This document shows positions 33,710 to 42,042 of a stretch of 64,000 bases of DNA, piece by piece; within the stretch, counting starts at the first letter, position 1, and the number at the start of each line of letters is the position of its first letter. Made by a program: the position numbers and the translations under genes. This stretch comes from Acidobacteriota bacterium (GTDB taxonomy: Bacteria > Acidobacteriota > Terriglobia > Bryobacterales > Bryobacteraceae): assembly GCA_023436715.1 (NCBI GenBank), contig JAEZIJ010000248.1, positions 1 through 64,000 of the forward strand, written 5' to 3'. Under the pieces are notes generated by a model. The model saw nothing but the letters and a program-made list of their open reading frames with translations, searched no databases and had not been told where the DNA came from.

Positions 33710-34552
33710 ATGAGATTGGCACTGTCCGCAGTTTTGATGCTCCCGGTGTGCTTAGCCCAGACGCCGTCAAGCTACCGCGCCGAAGTGGAGCGCTGGCGCG
33801 TTGCCCGCGAACAGCAACTGAAGGCGGAAGACGGCTGGCTCTCCGTCGCCGGCCTGTTCTGGCTGAAGGAGGGCGACAACCGCATCGGCACGGACCCGGC
33901 ATGCGAAATCGCGCTCCCCGCCGGCACGGCGGCGCCAAGCGCGGGCGTTGCCAGGCTGAGCGGCGGCCACGTTCGCGTTTCTCTCGCCAACGGACCGGCC
34001 TCCGAGTGGCACTCCGACGCCTCCGGCCGCCCCAACGTCGTCTCCGTGGGCCGCCTCAAGCTCCTGCTCATCAGCCGAGGAGACCGTTACGCCATCCGGC
34101 TGAAGGACAACGAAAGCGCAATGCGCAAAGACTTCACCGGCCTGCGCTGGTATCCGGTGGAGGAAGGCTGGCGGGTCCGCGCGAAGTTCAACGCGTATCC
34201 CGAACCGCGCAAACTCGCCTTTAACACTGTGGCCGGCACCAAAGAGGAGATGCCTAACCCGGGCTACGTCTCCTTTGTGCGCAACGGGCAGGAGTACCGG
34301 CTTGACGCCGTCTCCGAGGGTCCCGGCCTGTTTCTTGTGTTTCGCGACGGCACGAGCGGCAGGACCACGTACGGCGGCGCGCGCTTCCTCAACACGGAAG
34401 CCCCTCGCAACGGAACGGTGATTCTCGACTTCAACCGGGCGGTCAACCCGCCGTGCGCATTCACACCCTACGCGACTTGCCCGCTTCCGCCGCCCCAGAA
34501 CCGCCTGAAACTGCCCATCACGGCCGGCGAGATGAAGTACGACGCTCACTAA
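33710..34552 (+). CDS. Exported DUF1684 protein
   Basis: 280 residues with a short signal peptide (MRLALSAVLMLPVCLAQ). DUF1684 landmarks: EVERWRVAREQQLKAEDGWLSVAGLFWLKEGDNRIGTDP, GLRWYPVEEGWRVRAKFN, YVSFVRNGQEYRLDAVSEG, RFLNTEAPRNGTVILDFNRAVNPPCAFTPYATCPLPPPQNRLKLPITAGEMKY. The family is uncharacterised; the CAFTPYATCPLPP part is its most constant segment. GGAG lies eight bases ahead of the ATG, and TAGAAT at 33683-33688 is a possible -10. The last 35 bases overlap the 3' end of the convergent GH3 gene. Confidence 0.85.
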   Translation: MRLALSAVLMLPVCLAQTPSSYRAEVERWRVAREQQLKAEDGWLSVAGLFWLKEGDNRIGTDPACEIALPAGTAAPSAGVARLSGGHVRVSLANGPASEWHSDASGRPNVVSVGRLKLLLISRGDRYAIRLKDNESAMRKDFTGLRWYPVEEGWRVRAKFNAYPEPRKLAFNTVAGTKEEMPNPGYVSFVRNGQEYRLDAVSEGPGLFLVFRDGTSGRTTYGGARFLNTEAPRNGTVILDFNRAVNPPCAFTPYATCPLPPPQNRLKLPITAGEMKYDAH

Positions 34553-36755
34553 CCCGGAACTCTCCACGGAGTCCGCGCACCGAGTCGGGGCCGATCCAGA
34601 CATGGAACTGTCCCGGCTCCGTGACGAGCTTCATCTCCGCATTGTGGAACGCCAGATCCGGCGTGCCCAGGGTGAACTCCACGGCTCGCTTCTCACCGGG
34701 CTTCAGGTGTACGCGCCGGAAGCCCTTCAACTCCCGCACGGGGCGCGTGACGCTGCCCACCATGTCGCGCACGTAAAGCTGGACCACCTCGTCCGCCTCA
34801 ACCGTCCCGGTGTTCGCGACGTCCGCTGAAACCGTCAGCTTCCCACCAAGAGGCATAGCAGGGGAGGACACCCGTAAGTTCGAGTACTCGAAAGTCGTAT
34901 AGGAGAGTCCGTACCCGAACGGATAAGCCGGAGTGAAATCCACATCGAGATACTTCGAATCGTATCCTTTGGGATCGAGCGGCGTTCCGGTCGGGATTCC
35001 CAGCTCCTTCTCCGACGGCGGCCGCCCGGTGTTCATGTGCGAGTAGTAGATGGGCACCTGCCCCACTGTCCGCGGGAACGTCTGGGTCAGCTTGCCGGAC
35101 GGTACCACGTCGCCGAAAATAAGGTCCGCGACCGCCGGGCCGCCCATCGTGCCCGGATGCCACGCATAGAGCACCGCATCCAACTTCGACGCCGCCTTCT
35201 CGAACGTCAGCGGACGCCCGGCCATGATTACCGCGATCAGTGGCTTGCCCGTCTTCGCCAATTCGTCCACCAGGGCTTCCTGAGCGCCGGGCAGGTCCAG
35301 GAACGCGCGCGAGTGTGCTTCGCCGGAGAGGATCTGCTCCTCGCCGAGGAACAGCAGCACGGCGCCCGCTCCGCGCGCTGCGTCCACCGCCGCCCCGAAG
35401 CCGTCATGGCTCATGTCGCGGCTCGTCTTCAGCCCCGGCGCGAACGCAACCCGCGCCGCGCCCAGGGTATCCCTGAGCGCCGCCAGGGGAGTCCGCACCT
35501 CGGCCGACCTTCCGTCCATCATCCAGGTCCCCATCTGGTCCGTGGGAGCACTTGCCAGCGGGCCGATCACCGCCACCTTCCCTACGGTTTTCGGCAGCGG
35601 CAGCGCACGGTTTTCGTTCTTTAGAAGAACAACGCTCTCCGTCGCCAATTTCTTCGCGACCGCGAGGGCCTGAGCGTCCGGCGCGGCGTCCTCCGCAGTA
35701 GCCGCCGGCACGCGCTTATCGAAGAGCCCGAGCCGGAACTTCATCCGAAGGATGTTCCGCACGGCGCCGTCGATCAGCTTCATATCGACCTTGCCCGATG
35801 CGACGAGCTGCTTCAGGTTGTCGTAGAAGCTGGTGCTTGCCATCTCCATGTCCACGCCGCCGCGCAGCGCTTTGAGGGCCGCTTCGCGCGGATCGGCCGC
35901 GTAGCCGTGCGCGATCATCTCGGTCACGGAGTTCCAGTCGCTCACCACGACGCCGTCGAACTTCCATTCGTTCCGGAGCACCTGGCGGAGTGTGAAGGCA
36001 TTCCCGCTGGTGGGAACGCCGTTCAGGTCGTTGAACGCGCTCATCACGCTTGCCACACCGGCGTCCACCGCCGCACGGAACGGCGGCAGATAGACATCGC
36101 GGAGCAGCCGCTCTGGAATCCACGTGGTGTTGTAGTCCCGGCCGCCCTCAGCCGCGCCGTAGCCTACATAGTGCTTCGCGCAAGCTGCGATCGAGCCCGG
36201 CGCATCGAGTGCCTCGCCCTGGAAGCCCCGCACCATCGCTGCGCCGAGTGCGCCCGAGAGGTACGGGTCCTCGCCCAGTGTCTCCGCCACACGGCCCCAC
36301 CGCGGGTCGCGCGTGATGTCCAGCATCGGCGCGAACGTCCAGTGAATGCCCGCCGCCGAGGCTTCCCGCGCGGCCACCCGCGCCGCCTGCGCGATCAACT
36401 CCGGGTCCCAGCTTGCGGATTGGCCCAGTGGGATCGGAAATATCGTGCGGTAACCGTGTATCACGTCCCGGCCGAAGATGAGCGGGATTCCCAGCCGGCT
36501 TTCCTTCAGGGCGATTCGCTGCGCCTCCGCGCGGTCCACGGCACTGCCGGCGTTGAGAAAAGATCCCCAACGCCCTTTCCGGATTTCATCTTTGATTTGC
36601 GGCGTTAGCCGGCCGCCCACGGAAAGCTGCGACATCTGCCCCAGCTTCTCTTCGACGGTCATCCGGGATACCAGGTCGTTAACGCGTTTTTCGATGTCGG
36701 CAGGAAACGAAACCATGGCAAACAAAAGGGCGAGGACAAACACGCGGAAATACAT
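34518..36755 (-). CDS. bglX: GH3 beta-glucosidase (BglX-like), exported
   Basis: 745 residues with an N-terminal signal peptide (MYFRVFVLALLFAMVSFPA). Glycoside hydrolase family 3 with both domains and the C-terminal fibronectin III-like part: KLGQMSQLSVGG, RWGRVAETLGEDPYLSGALGAAMVRGFQG, AACAKHYVGYGAAEGGRDYNTT, and nucleophile Asp at about residue 272 in GVVVSDWNSV. The FnIII segment is RPVRELKGFRRVHLKPGEKRAVEFTL. Likely releases glucose or xylose from oligosaccharides in the periplasm. The tail SERRTSSRRP overlaps, on the other strand, the end of the DUF1684 gene. Confidence 0.93.
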   Translation of the reverse strand: MYFRVFVLALLFAMVSFPADIEKRVNDLVSRMTVEEKLGQMSQLSVGGRLTPQIKDEIRKGRWGSFLNAGSAVDRAEAQRIALKESRLGIPLIFGRDVIHGYRTIFPIPLGQSASWDPELIAQAARVAAREASAAGIHWTFAPMLDITRDPRWGRVAETLGEDPYLSGALGAAMVRGFQGEALDAPGSIAACAKHYVGYGAAEGGRDYNTTWIPERLLRDVYLPPFRAAVDAGVASVMSAFNDLNGVPTSGNAFTLRQVLRNEWKFDGVVVSDWNSVTEMIAHGYAADPREAALKALRGGVDMEMASTSFYDNLKQLVASGKVDMKLIDGAVRNILRMKFRLGLFDKRVPAATAEDAAPDAQALAVAKKLATESVVLLKNENRALPLPKTVGKVAVIGPLASAPTDQMGTWMMDGRSAEVRTPLAALRDTLGAARVAFAPGLKTSRDMSHDGFGAAVDAARGAGAVLLFLGEEQILSGEAHSRAFLDLPGAQEALVDELAKTGKPLIAVIMAGRPLTFEKAASKLDAVLYAWHPGTMGGPAVADLIFGDVVPSGKLTQTFPRTVGQVPIYYSHMNTGRPPSEKELGIPTGTPLDPKGYDSKYLDVDFTPAYPFGYGLSYTTFEYSNLRVSSPAMPLGGKLTVSADVANTGTVEADEVVQLYVRDMVGSVTRPVRELKGFRRVHLKPGEKRAVEFTLGTPDLAFHNAEMKLVTEPGQFHVWIGPDSVRGLRGEFRVSERRTSSRRP

Positions 36756-36800
36756 CTTGTCTCCGATTATCCTGAAGCCGGATACCCGACCGCAACGAAG

Positions 36801-37649
36801 CTATGCACCCTGGCAGCCGTACCCTTCGTAGGTGCGAACCCAACCGCCCCCGCGCCGGCTGTATACCCGATAGGTAAACCACTCCCAACCGTCTGCAACC
36901 GTGAGGATCTCATCGACCCCGTCGCCATCGAGGTCCAGGTGATCCACCAGCGACTCGAGACCGTACGTCTCGCCGCTGCCCGAATGGTAACGCACGAGCG
37001 CGGGCCGATATCCCGAGGCGTCGCCTTCGGCCACAAAGAACAGTGTGCGAACAGGCCCGTCGTCATTCACTGGGTCAATCCGCGCGACGCCAAGCAGGTC
37101 TTGCCGCCCGTCGCGGTTCAGGTCACTGGCTGTGAGTTGCACAACTTGAATTCGTGAGAGTAGCCGGGCGGGTACTGAGCGACGAACGAACTCGGCGCGC
37201 GCAAACTCGATCGCAGCCGCGCGCTCGACTGCTTCGGGCGGGCGCCTCGTCCCCATCTCGCGGCCTAAAGAGGGAGAACTGGTGGCCAGCGCCGTATCGC
37301 CGCGCCGGCCGGAAGCCCGCGGTGCAAGGCGAATCGCCCGGGTCAGCTTCACGCTCGCCTGCGAGGGGCCGCTCACGGTAGCGCGGCCGACGCGCTCGCC
37401 GCCAAACAGAACCGTGTAGCACCGGCCCGCCGCGGACCACTGGGGCGCGAAGTCGCGGCACCCCGTGTCGGAGGCGACAACCCGGGGCTCGAACGCACGG
37501 CCGTTTTGAAGCTCGACTACCGGCTGGACCGAGTATGCGCCCTTCTCATCCACGCTCACAGCGAACAGGACGTCGCGCGATCCCGGTTGTCCGGCGCGAA
37601 GAACAAAAACCGCAACGGACGCGATTACGCAGGCGAACAGTTCTCTCAC
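36801..37649 (-). CDS. Exported protein with FG-GAP/EF-hand-like calcium motifs
   Basis: About 282 residues from a GTG at 37649 (VRELFACVIASVAVFVL gives a signal peptide); a TTG at 37703 is an alternative. I do not recognise a named family. Two segments resemble calcium-binding FG-GAP or dockerin-like loops: DLNRDGRQDLLGVARID and HLDLDGDGVDEILTVADG, in the C-terminal half. In between, a fairly polar middle (RASGRRGDTALATSSPSLGREMG) looks disordered. It ends 46 bases before the GH3 start on the same strand and may be co-transcribed with it. Confidence 0.65.
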   Translation of the reverse strand: MRELFACVIASVAVFVLRAGQPGSRDVLFAVSVDEKGAYSVQPVVELQNGRAFEPRVVASDTGCRDFAPQWSAAGRCYTVLFGGERVGRATVSGPSQASVKLTRAIRLAPRASGRRGDTALATSSPSLGREMGTRRPPEAVERAAAIEFARAEFVRRSVPARLLSRIQVVQLTASDLNRDGRQDLLGVARIDPVNDDGPVRTLFFVAEGDASGYRPALVRYHSGSGETYGLESLVDHLDLDGDGVDEILTVADGWEWFTYRVYSRRGGGWVRTYEGYGCQGA

Positions 37650-37729
37650 GTATTTCAGGTTCTCACGAGAATTTGGCGCCCGTCGTACTGTCGCTCTTGA
37701 CAACCGGATGTATATTGAAAGTGAGAAGC

Positions 37730-37744
37730 GGGGCGCCCTGCCCC
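37730..37744. repeat. Short GC hairpin, possible repeat remnant
   Basis: GGGGC-GCCCT-GCCCC forms a 5-bp stem. It resembles part of the multi-hairpin element at position 5-94 and lies between two divergent genes, with TTGACA at 37697-37702 upstream but no -10 at normal spacing. Too short to be sure. Confidence 0.3.
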
Positions 37745-37772
37745 ATTCATCCGCAGCACCTCACGCCTGACC

Positions 37773-38543
37773 ATGCACACAAACCAAGACAAGACGACAG
37801 ATCCCTGCCCAAGCATACACATGGCGCCGCCGCACGACGAGTTGATCAAACTGGGGCCTCGCCCGGCAAGCGCCGAGCGACTGGTAGCCGAAGTCTGGAA
37901 CAACTCGGGTAACCTGCTGAGCGCGCTGGCCGGGCGGTTGAAATTCGAGCCGGGCGCCGCCGTGGCCGTGTTCTGCGTCGAATGCGGAGGCAACGGCTTC
38001 GGTCCCGACGGGCGAATGGTGATCCGATTCGAGAACCACCACTTCTTCCGCCACTGGGGCAAGTCGCACAACGAGGCGTTCGACCCACATTTCCGGTTCG
38101 ATCCCAAGGAGACCTGGAAGAGCCATCAGTGGCGCGAATCCTCCGGCGGCGCCTTCGAACCGGTCCACCAGGACCAGGCGAGCGAGTGGCGCGTCTTCGA
38201 GTTCGCGCGCACGCTGGACGACACGGCAGCCAAGCTCTCCATCAGCATGGGCGGGCCCCAGATCATGGGTTCCAACTACGCCGGCGCCGGATTCCAGTCG
38301 GTCCAGCAAATGTTCGATGCTTTCGCCGCCAGCGAAAAACGGCAGATCATCGCGTTCTTCGACTTCCTTCAGGGAACCGAGACGCACCCGCGCAAGGTGC
38401 TTGCGCTTCAGCGAATGGATTTCGTGCGCTTTGCCGAGTTGTATAACGACCGCGGCAATGCCGCCATCTACAGCGCGCGCATCCGCACAATGTACGATAC
38501 GTTCCAGCGCCTGCGCCCAGCCGCGACGCCCGCGGCCGCTTGA
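37773..38543 (+). CDS. N-acetylmuramidase (DUF3380-type) domain protein
   Basis: 256 residues. Matches the N-acetylmuramidase domain seen in phage endolysins: AVFCVECGGNGFGPDGRMVIRFENHHFFRHW (the acidic residue in VECG is the likely catalytic Glu), FDPHFRFDPKETWKSHQWRESSGGAFEP, KLSISMGGPQIMGSNYAGAGFQSVQQMFDAFAASEKRQI and LQRMDFVRFAELYND. Unlike most endolysins it lacks a separate peptidoglycan-binding domain, and I see no signal peptide. No phage genes are nearby, so it may be a housekeeping or effector-type hydrolase rather than a prophage remnant. Confidence 0.75.
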   Translation: MHTNQDKTTDPCPSIHMAPPHDELIKLGPRPASAERLVAEVWNNSGNLLSALAGRLKFEPGAAVAVFCVECGGNGFGPDGRMVIRFENHHFFRHWGKSHNEAFDPHFRFDPKETWKSHQWRESSGGAFEPVHQDQASEWRVFEFARTLDDTAAKLSISMGGPQIMGSNYAGAGFQSVQQMFDAFAASEKRQIIAFFDFLQGTETHPRKVLALQRMDFVRFAELYNDRGNAAIYSARIRTMYDTFQRLRPAATPAAA

Positions 38544-38550
38544 GCGCAGG

Positions 38551-39111
38551 CTACACCGGCTCGAATGCGGCGGCGGCCAGCTTTCTCGCGTGATCCGCGA
38601 GGTCGCCGGGCCAGGATGCAACAAGCGCCTCAAAGCGGCCCTTGTCTCCCGCAAACAGCGACCTGAGGGCCTCTTCGTATCCCGCCTCATTGCCCGCCAT
38701 CGCCGACATAAAGCGGTAGGCAGCCTCTTGCGCCTTCCTGACGCGGTCTTTGCCGCCGTTTACCCGCCGGGCTTCTTCCACAAGTTTCCGAAGTGCGACG
38801 GAAGCCCCGCCGGGCTGGCTGTTCAACCACTCCCAGTGCCTGGGCAGGAGCGTAACCTCGCGCGCGACAACGCCTAGCTTCGGACGCCCCGGTTGCCGCG
38901 GTTGCGGTTCTCCGGCGCCGAGTCTCCGCAGAACGTCTTCGGCCGTGCCGCGAAAGTCGATTTCGATCGGTTCGCTGGTGGCGTCATCGAAGATCAGGAC
39001 GGCGCCCCGCTCGCCGCGATCGATTATTTCCTTTGTTTTCAGCGCAACATCTGCCAGTTCCCCCGAGGCGATCCGGCGGCTGCCTTCGAACGCTGTGCAG
39101 TGTATCGTCAT
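38551..39111 (-). CDS. DUF2239 family protein
   Basis: 186 residues, single-domain and without signal peptide. It fits DUF2239: CTAFEGSRRIASGELADVALKTKEII, VLIFDDATSEPIEIDFRGT, GRPKLGVVAREVTLLPRHWEWLNSQPGGASVALRKLVEEAR and the helical C-terminal half (AAYRFMSAMAGNEAGYEEALRSLFAGD). The PRHWEWL-containing helix suggests nucleic-acid or protein binding, but this is not known. The start is four bases from a near-perfect 31-bp palindrome, probably an operator; the gene is convergent with the muramidase gene (7 bases). Confidence 0.85.
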   Translation of the reverse strand: MTIHCTAFEGSRRIASGELADVALKTKEIIDRGERGAVLIFDDATSEPIEIDFRGTAEDVLRRLGAGEPQPRQPGRPKLGVVAREVTLLPRHWEWLNSQPGGASVALRKLVEEARRVNGGKDRVRKAQEAAYRFMSAMAGNEAGYEEALRSLFAGDKGRFEALVASWPGDLADHARKLAAAAFEPV

Positions 39112-39114
39112 ATA

Positions 39115-39145
39115 TTATCCGGGTAAAATAATTTTACCAGGATAA
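39115..39145. promoter_or_regulatory. Near-perfect 31-bp palindrome, likely operator
   Basis: Arms TTATCC (39115-39120) and GGATAA (39140-39145) flank the arms GGTAAAAT (39122-39129) and ATTTTACC (39131-39138) around a central A. The only mismatch is one base per side (G at 39121 against A at 39139). It lies between the divergent starts of DUF2239 (39111) and rlmH (39171), overlapping the likely promoters. A GATAAT is contained in it when read toward DUF2239. It looks like a dimeric-repressor site; the regulator is not known. Confidence 0.65.
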
Positions 39146-39170
39146 AATTGGGGGAGCAATCTCCTGTATC

Positions 39171-39599
39171 ATGGCTTTCATAACGATCCATTTGTACTAC
39201 ATAGGCAAGCCGCGCGACCCGAACGCCAACCGCATGGCCGAGGAGTATATCAAGCGCACCGGCCGCTACATGCGCTGCGAAATGCGCGAGATACGTCCGG
39301 AGCGTTTCGATCCCTGGTCACGCCATCCCGCCGCGATGAAAGTGCTGCTCGATGCCGCGGGGCGCAAGCTCGATTCCGCCGCCTTTACGGCTCTGGTATC
39401 CCGTGCCGAGCTCGAAGCTCGCGATCTGGTATTCATCGTCGGCGGGTCGGACGGCCTGCCCGGAGAATGGCGCCCCCGCGCCGACCTCCTCCTGTCGCTC
39501 TCCCCGATGACCTTCCCCCACGAGTTTGCCCGCGTGATGCTGGCGGAGCAGATCTACCGCGCTGCCACCACCCTCCGCGGCCATCCGTACCCGAGATGA
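39171..39599 (+). CDS. rlmH: 23S rRNA (pseudouridine-1915-N3)-methyltransferase RlmH
   Basis: 142 residues. SPOUT methyltransferase acting on helix 69 of 23S rRNA in the assembled ribosome. Typical C-terminal knot: LVFIVGGSDGLPGEWRPRADLLLSLSPMTFPHEFARVMLAEQIYRAATTLRGHPYPR. The N-terminus FITIHLYYIGKPRDPNANRMAEEYIKR fits too. It usually ends HPYH(K/R); here it is HPYPR. The TGTATC before the ATG and a weak GGGGGAG 13 bases ahead leave the exact start uncertain. Confidence 0.93.
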   Translation: MAFITIHLYYIGKPRDPNANRMAEEYIKRTGRYMRCEMREIRPERFDPWSRHPAAMKVLLDAAGRKLDSAAFTALVSRAELEARDLVFIVGGSDGLPGEWRPRADLLLSLSPMTFPHEFARVMLAEQIYRAATTLRGHPYPR

Positions 39600-39624
39600 T
39601 GTAGAATCGCGGCGAGGCAAACCC

Positions 39625-42018
39625 ATGCTCCTCCTCGCCCTGCGCGACGATCTTCGCGAGGCCCTCCGCCGCATCAGACGCAACCCTCGCACCACTCTCC
39701 TTGCGATCGGCACTCTGGCTCTTGGCATCGGCGCCGCGACCGCCGTCTTCACAATGGCCCACACGGTGCTGCTCGCCCCGCCGCCCTACCGTGATCCCGG
39801 TCGTCTTGTAAGCGTGAGCGGCATCCGGAAAGGCCGCACGCAGGGCGTAAGCGGGGCGGACTTCCTCGATTACCGAAAGGAATCCGGGCTGTTCGAGACC
39901 GCCGCCCTCGCCGCTTACGCCGAGATCAGTTGGACCGGCCAGAGCCTGCCCGGCTTCGATGGCGCCGAAGTCCTCCGCGGTCTCGTCGTCACGGCGGACT
40001 ACTTCCGTGTGCTCGATCAGCCGATGGCCGCCGGTCGCGGCTTCGCACCCGATGAGGATAAATCCGGGCACAACCGCGTCGTAGTCATCAGCTACCCACT
40101 CTGGCAGCGGCGCTTCGGCGGGCGTTCCGATGTTATCGGCCAGACTCTCACGCTCGATAACCGGCTCTACACCGTCGTCGGCGTGACCGGTCCGCGCTTC
40201 CTGCCCTATGAGTCATACGAGGTGGTCTTCTGGGTGCCGATTGACCCCGCCACCCAATGGCGCGATTCGCGGCAATACGACTGCTTTGCCCGGCTGGCCC
40301 CTGGCATCTCGCTCGCACAAGCCCGGCAACGCTTGGACGCGATCAGCGCGCGCCTTGCAGCGGCCTATCCGGACAGCAATGCGGGCTATAGCAGTCGAAT
40401 TGACCCCTTCCTCGCCCAAATGCGCAACGTGGTGCGGATGCCTTTTCTCGCCCTCGTCGGCGCGGGTGTGTGTCTGCTGCTGATTGCCGCCGCGAACGTC
40501 GCCGCCCTCCTCTTGGCGCGCGCGACAAACCAGGCGCGCGAGATGTCGATCCGCGCCGCGCTCGGCGCCGGACGCTTGCGGCTTTACCGGATGATGCTGG
40601 CGGAAAGCGTCATCCTTGCCCTGCTCGCCAGCACCCTCGGCACGCTGCTGGGCTCCTGGCTCCTCACCATTGCCAAGGCGTTAATACCCTCGTCCTTCCA
40701 CGCCGATTGGATTTTCACGATCGACCTGCGCATCCTCGTTGCGGCGTTTCTGCTTTCGACATTCGCAGGTTTCCTCGCCGGTCTGGCTCCCGCGCTCGAA
40801 AGCTTTCGACTGGCTCTCGGCGGCCTGCGCCCCGGCTTCAGCCGCAGCCGTCTGCTGCGCGGCATCGTGACCGCCGAAATTGCGCTCGCCTGCGTGCTCT
40901 CGGTGTCCGCCGGGCTGCTCGGCAAGAGCTTCGCCGAATTGCTTCAGCGTCCGCTCGGATACAATACGGACCATCTGCTCGGCATGCGCATCCGGCTGAC
41001 CGGCGACCGATACAAGGATGTGGACAACAAAGCGGCATACTGGTCCCAACTCCTCGAACGCGCGCAGGCGGTCCCCGGCGTCGCTAAGGCCGCGAACGTC
41101 TCCGATTTGCCGATGGGATGGCAGTATAGCGGCACTCGCTTCGAGGTGCCCGGCCGGCCCGCCGAATCGCCCGATGCGCTGCCCCGCTGCCACTACATCA
41201 CCGCCTCTCCCGGTTACTTCGCCACCGTCGGCATCCCCGTACTTGCGGGGCGCGGTTTCACGGAAGCCGACAATGCGCAGTCTGAGCCTGTCGCGATCGT
41301 CAGCGACCTGCTCGCCGCGACCGCCTTTCCCGGCGAAAGCGCGATCGGCCGCCAGATCAAGCCGCTCGGAGACGTCCCGCGGCGCATAGTGGGTGTGGTC
41401 CGCCGCATCCGCCACAGCGGTCCGCAGGACAAATATACGAACGAGGTCTATGTGCCCTACCGGCAGCTCTCGTCGCAGACCACGTTCCTGGTCGTCCGCA
41501 CGCACGTGCCGCCCGAGTCCGTAGTGCCAGCCATCCGTGCCGCCCTTCGGGCGCTCGACCCCGCCGTCCCCGCGTTTGAAATCCGCAGCATGGAGAAGGC
41601 GCTTCAGCGTGAGGTGGCCCTGCCACGCCTGCCAATGGCGCTCACCGTAATCTTCGCGAGCCTGGCCGCGCTGCTCGCCGGGCTCGGCCTGTTTGGCGTC
41701 ATTGCCTATTGGGTCTCGCAGCGCACCAAAGAACTCGGCATCCGCGCCGCACTGGGAGCAGAGGGCCGCGAGTTGCGCGCGCTCGTACTCAGGCAGGGCG
41801 CGAGACTCGCCGCCACCGGGCTCGCGTTGGGGCTTGCGGCGTCGCTCGCCGCCGGACGCCTTCTTCGCAGCCTGCTTTACGGAATGAGTGAGCGAGACCT
41901 TTCGGTTTACGCCGGCGTAGTCGCCCTGGTTGCCCTGACCACGTTACTGGCGTGCTGGCTGCCGGCGGAACGCGCTGCCCGCGCCGATCCGGCCTCCGCC
42001 CTCCGGGACCAGGGCTGA
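39625..42018 (+). CDS. Acidobacterial-type duplicated (FtsX/MacB) permease
   Basis: 797 residues. Two repeats of the MacB-like periplasmic core plus FtsX membrane domain in one chain: the N-terminal helix LAIGTLALGIGAATAVFTMAHTVLL (about 27-51) and PGRLVSVSGIRKGRTQG, then three helices around residues 270-420, then a second periplasmic part (GYNTDHLLGMRIRLTGDRYKD and on) and a last FtsX block with TKELGIRAALGAEGRELRALVLRQGARLA and LACWLPAERAARADPASALRDQG. This double layout and length match the so-called ADOP permeases abundant in Acidobacteria. No ATPase gene is adjacent, also typical. Substrate unknown. Confidence 0.88.
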   Translation: MLLLALRDDLREALRRIRRNPRTTLLAIGTLALGIGAATAVFTMAHTVLLAPPPYRDPGRLVSVSGIRKGRTQGVSGADFLDYRKESGLFETAALAAYAEISWTGQSLPGFDGAEVLRGLVVTADYFRVLDQPMAAGRGFAPDEDKSGHNRVVVISYPLWQRRFGGRSDVIGQTLTLDNRLYTVVGVTGPRFLPYESYEVVFWVPIDPATQWRDSRQYDCFARLAPGISLAQARQRLDAISARLAAAYPDSNAGYSSRIDPFLAQMRNVVRMPFLALVGAGVCLLLIAAANVAALLLARATNQAREMSIRAALGAGRLRLYRMMLAESVILALLASTLGTLLGSWLLTIAKALIPSSFHADWIFTIDLRILVAAFLLSTFAGFLAGLAPALESFRLALGGLRPGFSRSRLLRGIVTAEIALACVLSVSAGLLGKSFAELLQRPLGYNTDHLLGMRIRLTGDRYKDVDNKAAYWSQLLERAQAVPGVAKAANVSDLPMGWQYSGTRFEVPGRPAESPDALPRCHYITASPGYFATVGIPVLAGRGFTEADNAQSEPVAIVSDLLAATAFPGESAIGRQIKPLGDVPRRIVGVVRRIRHSGPQDKYTNEVYVPYRQLSSQTTFLVVRTHVPPESVVPAIRAALRALDPAVPAFEIRSMEKALQREVALPRLPMALTVIFASLAALLAGLGLFGVIAYWVSQRTKELGIRAALGAEGRELRALVLRQGARLAATGLALGLAASLAAGRLLRSLLYGMSERDLSVYAGVVALVALTTLLACWLPAERAARADPASALRDQG

Positions 42019-42042
42019 TTCGAACGGCCTCCGCACCCGATC

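Noticed and set aside
37697..37725. Promoter TTGACA / TATATT before the muramidase gene
   Set aside because: The spacing between the hexamers is only 8 bases; no standard -10 lies at 17.
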